64,000 nucleotides of DNA from assembly GCF_025024155.1 (NCBI RefSeq), contig NW_026251752.1:186001-250000 (forward strand), in the 5' to 3' direction. The first letter of the stretch is position 1. Each line of letters starts with the position of its first letter. This document shows positions 60,401 through 64,000 of this stretch, in pieces. Position numbers and translations under genes: made by a program. The notes under the pieces are model-generated. The model searched no databases, was not told where the DNA came from, and was given only the letters and a program-made list of their open reading frames with translations. Origin of the DNA: Gamsiella multidivaricata. Taxonomy: Eukaryota; Mortierellomycota; Mortierellomycetes; Mortierellales; Mortierellaceae.

Positions 60401-61886
60401 CGCTGTCAAGGCCCATCAGAAGAAACTGGACCTCATCTACAATGTCCACAATGACTTCCCAGACCAGCTTATCGGTGATCCCTTGCGATTGCGTCAAGTC
60501 ATTACAAACCTGATCGGAAACGCCATCAAGTTCACGACAGAGGGCAGTGTTGTCCTGGACTGTGTTTGCAAGAACAAGACGGACGTTGGCGTGGAGCTCC
60601 AATTCTGCGTTTCGGACACGGGTATCGGAATCCAAAGCGACAAGATCGAGGTTGTCTTTGACACGTTCTGTCAGGCCGACGGCTCTACGACGCGCAAATA
60701 CGGAGGCACAGGTCTTGGTCTTTCCATCTCGAAGCGTCTGGTCGCACTGATGGGAGGAGATCTCTGGGTCAACAGTACGTTCGGAAAGGGGTCCCAGTTC
60801 TTCTTTACCGTGCGATTCAACACGGGCACTATGTCAGTCGATCAGATCAATCTCAAGACGAAACCATATGTCGGACGACATATCCTCTACATGGGTACGA
60901 TGCGCGACGAAGCCATATCCAATTCTGTTATGAAGACATTGGAGGAGCTCAAGTTCAAGGCGACGCATGTGACATCTCTCGAGCAGGCGGCGTCCTTGGT
61001 TCCGATGTCAAGTCCAAACTCTGCGGCGGAGAAGTCGATTTTTGATGTTGTGATTGTCGACAATGTCAAGGATATCCGCAAGATCAAGGAGATCGGGATG
61101 CTAAGGTTCCTGCCGATTGTGCTCCTTTCCATGACTACTCCATACATCAGTATGAAGGTCTGCCAGGATTTGGGTATTGCCAGCTATTTCAACCCTCCCG
61201 TACAGCTGACCGATCTGATGAATGCACTCTTGCCTGCCTTTGAGTCAGCTTCGGCCCTACCCTCGGATGCAGAACATGCGATCCCATTGCATATTCTGTT
61301 GGCTGAAGACAACGTCGTGAATCAGAAGCTGGCGGTCCGTATCCTGGAGAAGTTTGGTCATAAGGTGACGATTGTCGCGAACGGCAAGACAGCGGTTGAG
61401 TTCTTTAGCAGTATGCACTTTGACCTGATTCTCATGGACGTGCAGATGCCCATCATGGGTGGATTCGAGGCAACACAAGAGATCCGCAAGCTGGAGATGC
61501 TGAGGGGTGGCCATGACCATCTGCCTATCATTGCATTGACGGCCCACGCCATGATTGGCGACCGCGAGAAATGTCTTGCTGCTGGGATGGTAAGTTTACA
61601 GACAATGTTGTCGGATTACCCTTTGTTTTTTTTTTGCCGTTCAGAATATGTGGACTTGGAACTGATATTTTTTTATTCCTTTTTTTGCATGAATGTATAG
61701 GATGAATATATCACAAAGCCGCTGCGTGTCAACGAGCTGATTGCAACGATCAACAAGTTCCCGCCAAAGAACTGCCCAGACCTGGTGCAGAATGATGCCT
61801 ACTACGACTACACCCATCTGCGCGCGAACTACAGCCCTGTGCAAGATGAGAAGAACAAATTCAATTTCAACTCCTCCTCATCTTAG
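51468..61886 (+). CDS. Giant group III (Nik1/Os-1-like) hybrid histidine kinase with about 25 HAMP units
   Basis: Eight exons (51468-52782, 53010-56872, 56967-57242, 57331-59538, 59614-59999, 60093-60238, 60325-61589, 61701-61886) sum to 9645 nt, 3214 codons plus stop. No transmembrane helix is seen, so it should be cytosolic like Nik1. Residues 1-300 are Ser/Pro-rich. From about 310 to 2650, HAMP-type units of 92 residues repeat, each with GDLSKKI, LKxTxNxMVx[14 protein letters not shown] and [11 protein letters not shown]. The HisKA domain has NMSHEIRTPMNGI (His2680). The HATPase has [15 protein letters not shown] and [10 protein letters not shown]. The receiver has [19 protein letters not shown] (Asp3103) and a KPL motif near the end. 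Nik1 kinases signal through Ypd1 to Ssk1 and Skn7 and are the fungicide-sensitive osmosensors; their roughly 1300 residues hold five to seven HAMP units. Kinase residues look intact. Function in this species is inference. Confidence 0.93.
52640..59900 (+). repeat. HAMP-coding 276-bp tandem array, about 25 units
   Basis: Counting GTWKEL-type motifs gives 24 units starting at about 53111, 53390, 53669, 53943, 54219, 54496, 54771, 55047, 55323, 55600, 55876, 56152, 56428, 56704, 57071, 57436, 57714, 57990, 58266, 58542, 58818, 59094, 59370 and 59718. A degenerate unit sits in exon 1 ([13 protein letters not shown] near 52610), and perhaps another just before it. Spacing within exons is 276 nt. 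Two forms alternate: form A has VRDIAxVSKAVA, form B has [22 protein letters not shown]. Confidence 0.95.
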
Positions 61887-62985
61887 AGAGGACCCGTATT
61901 TGGATATGTTCTCGTTCGCACAGCCACACACATACATTCCACGTAAACATTCTTGTTTTTAAATTTTTCAGCATTCTGCAATGTGGTATATATAGTCTAC
62001 TACTTTGCCATGTACTTTCGTTTCTGTCTTTGTTACTATAGCTCTCTTGTAATTTTTGTGAAATGCCACGTAATACCCTCATAAAGCACGTTTTTTTTGA
62101 CGCAATCTTTTTGTCTGCCGCGATGTTCAGAGGATTTGGCTAGCCGATCCCTATGTCATGGGCGAAGCATGTTGGACAACCACACACTCATCACTAGAGG
62201 AATCGATGACCCCATCCTCGATTAGCGGGTAAGGTTGAGCACAATCGACCTGAGGGTATTCTTTACACTTTTTTTACGTTAGTTCTGCTTTTCGAGGTTG
62301 CAAATATTTCGTGGAGCCAGTTGTTGTGCATCGTCAGGTGCTTTGCTTAGCTTGCCACGATTCTTTTTTTTTTTTTCGCATTTTTGTGCCTGGTTCCAAA
62401 AAAAAAAAAACGTGAATGTACTGTGTAGTCGGAAACTTCATGATGCTATACTGGGATACTGGGTATGAAGAGCAACATTACAACCGTCAGAATATGTTCC
62501 AGGCGGATAGGTAGATGTAAGGATTTTAAGACGGAGGTCTCACTAAGCATCCGATGTTATGAATGCTTACATTCTTCATCCAAGGCCGTTAGCGTGACAT
62601 ACCTACACGGTAGAGCGCCGTTCTCCTCTGTCATCTTCCGTGACAATAGGAGGAGGGGGGGGGGGGGGGCTTATGGCTGTCGTCGACGCTATTCTCGAAT
62701 CTCGGGAGGGGCTTTTGGTAAACACCATATGAGAATGTTGTCTGTAGATGAAGTCCTGTGCTTTTAATATCTGGCGCTCCTTATTCACTCAGCTCTTTCT
62801 CTGGTTATTGGCGTTTTAAGCCTTTTTTTTTTTTTTTTTTTTTTTTTTGGTTTGATGCTGATTGTTTATCATGGTTATGGTGGTCCTTTCATGCATCGTC
62901 AATAATACCGATTAAGACAACAGATCGCTCAACTGCATGCTTGAAAGCATCCAACAGATGTGTTACATACTATACCTGACCTTTC
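61887..62985. other. 3' region of the kinase and intergenic spacer
   Basis: Contains T runs (62366-62376, 62823-62848), an A run near 62399 and a G run near 62656-62669. No protein-like frame longer than 100 residues was found. Confidence 0.55.
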
Positions 62986-63672
62986 ATGCAGGAGTATGAA
63001 AGGCACTGGAAAGAAAGAAAAAAAGCCAAAAAACTGTCGCGTCTTTGGAAGTTTTTTTGCTGCAGAGAATATAATGAGAGTTGGAAGATTATTATTGTAT
63101 TCGAGGAGGGAAGTGACCCTTATGAGTACCCTCCAGCTCAATTGTCTGCTGCAGAGTTATGTGCCTTTGTGACTCAAATCCTTGAGTTCTTCGCAGCTGT
63201 ACCAAACTCGAGGTAGGTTCTCACAACTCGAAACCATCCGAGGTTTGAAGGTACTGTGTTATGTCCCTTTCGATGGACTCCTAGGGTTGAAAATAGTGTA
63301 GCTGGGCGTGCACACTTCACCAGGGACGGTCAAGTTAAAGGGCAGGGATACATTCGATGGTCAGCATTCCAGCGTAAAGGGCGGGAAAGCCCACAAAATT
63401 TATTAGAGATCTTGTCAAGCTTTGAGAAATCAATGAAGCCGGTTTCTAGGGAAGTGAAGGCCTTAAAACGGGGGCGAGCATTCAGTATTAGGGGGAATAA
63501 AAAGTGGTTGCACACAAGCATGGCGAGTAGGACTTCAGGCACCGTCAGCTTCGAGACTATGCCGCCCTTCTCATGTCCTATGTCCCATCTTCCATACTGT
63601 AGTGCTTACTGTATCTATTCTCTCATTAGTGAAGATCACATTGGACGCTACAACTACTTGAACTATTACTAG
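62986..63672 (+). CDS. Orphan two-exon gene, unknown function
   Basis: Exons 62986-63212 and 63285-63672 join in frame through a split Arg codon (PNS-R-VENSVAG) to give 204 codons plus stop. The intron is 72 nt with GTAGGT and CTAG ends. The first 20 residues are strongly basic (MQEYERHWKERKKAKKLSRL). A Trp-Lys-Phe-Phe-Cys-Cys segment and an acidic loop (VFEEGSDPYEYPP) follow, then helix-like AAELCAFVTQILEFFAAV. The C-terminal half is Lys/Arg/Ser-rich, ending IGRYNYLNYY. No known domain was recognised. Support is only the clean splice and the protein-like first exon. It could instead be a remnant of a mobile element or of a larger gene. Confidence 0.4.
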
Positions 63673-64000
63673 AAGCGAATAGGGCGTAGCAAGAAACGGT
63701 GTGGGGGGGAAAACAGAAAAAGAGTTCAGAATACGCTCTAGGCTAGGTCGATGGCGGATGCATGTTCATGCAACTGTATTTTATTGGCGTCGTGCACGAA
63801 CCACTGCTGTAGGGTATCATGCATGCGAATACACCGCCCTGTAGGGCCAAAGAACACTTTTTTTTCTTCTAACCGTCAAGAAAGTTTCTTGAAAACGCAT
63901 GTTTGACCGTGAAATATTGACTGGGAGGCATAAAGGCTGAGTGGGAGATGCACATAAGGATACGTATTCTTTTGACGACTGGTGCGACGGAGATTTTTTC
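63673..64000. other. Right edge, nothing recognised
   Basis: No open frame, repeat or RNA gene is supported in these last 328 bases. Confidence 0.6.

Overview
The window is nuclear DNA from a filamentous fungus. Genes are dense and interrupted by short GT-AG introns (mostly 46-230 nt, up to about 545 nt). The content is typical of fungi: a SKN7-type HSF/receiver regulator, a group III (Nik1/Os-1-like) hybrid histidine kinase, an Ato/Gpr1-Fun34-YaaH acetate carrier, an allantoate-permease-like MFS carrier, GPI10, a Zrg17-like CDF protein and a Siw14-type phosphatase. Protein style (Gln- and His-rich disordered regions) and intron density suggest an early-diverging fungus such as Mortierellomycotina or another Mucoromycota. 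That placement is inference; no database was searched.

Layout, left to right. 0-3.5 kb: 3' part of a PH-C2-RasGAP gene (+). 3.7-6.1 kb: Zrg17-like CDF gene (-). 6.6-8.0 kb: mitochondrial SAM carrier (+). 8.4-9.4 kb: class I glutamine amidotransferase (+). 9.6-11.1 kb: ribosomal protein uL13 (+). 11.4-12.95 kb: OLA1 GTPase/ATPase (+). 13.2-15.3 kb: MFS carrier (-). 17.6-18.5 kb: acetate carrier (+). 18.5-21.9 kb: gene-poor, with decayed fragments. 21.9-24.5 kb: bZIP factor with a probable membrane segment (+). 24.8-27.1 kb: Siw14-like phosphatase (-). 27.4-28.1 kb: short TAF5-NTD2-only gene (+). 30.8-33.7 kb: disordered Gln-rich protein (+). 33.9-36.1 kb: GPI10/PIG-B (-). 37.4-42.5 kb: Hos4-like ankyrin protein (+). 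43.7-47.3 kb: SKN7 (-). 51.5-61.9 kb: giant histidine kinase (+). 63.0-63.7 kb: orphan ORF (+).

The outstanding element is the histidine kinase at 51468-61886. My spliced model has eight exons totalling 9645 nt, exactly 3215 codons including stop. It carries about 25-26 HAMP-type units of 92 residues (276 nt), where Nik1-type kinases usually have about five to seven, followed by one HisKA/HATPase module and one receiver. The units alternate between two sequence types. Two internal exons are exact multiples of 276 nt, and blocks several hundred bases long are identical or nearly identical between distant units, so the array appears to be still rearranging. The gene lies divergently next to SKN7, a downstream response regulator of the same class of phosphorelay; the 4 kb between them is full of simple repeats.

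For 13 genes I spliced by hand and used summed exon length divisible by three as an internal check; those protein lengths are given. For the RasGAP, CDF, MFS and GPI10 genes the exon limits are approximate.
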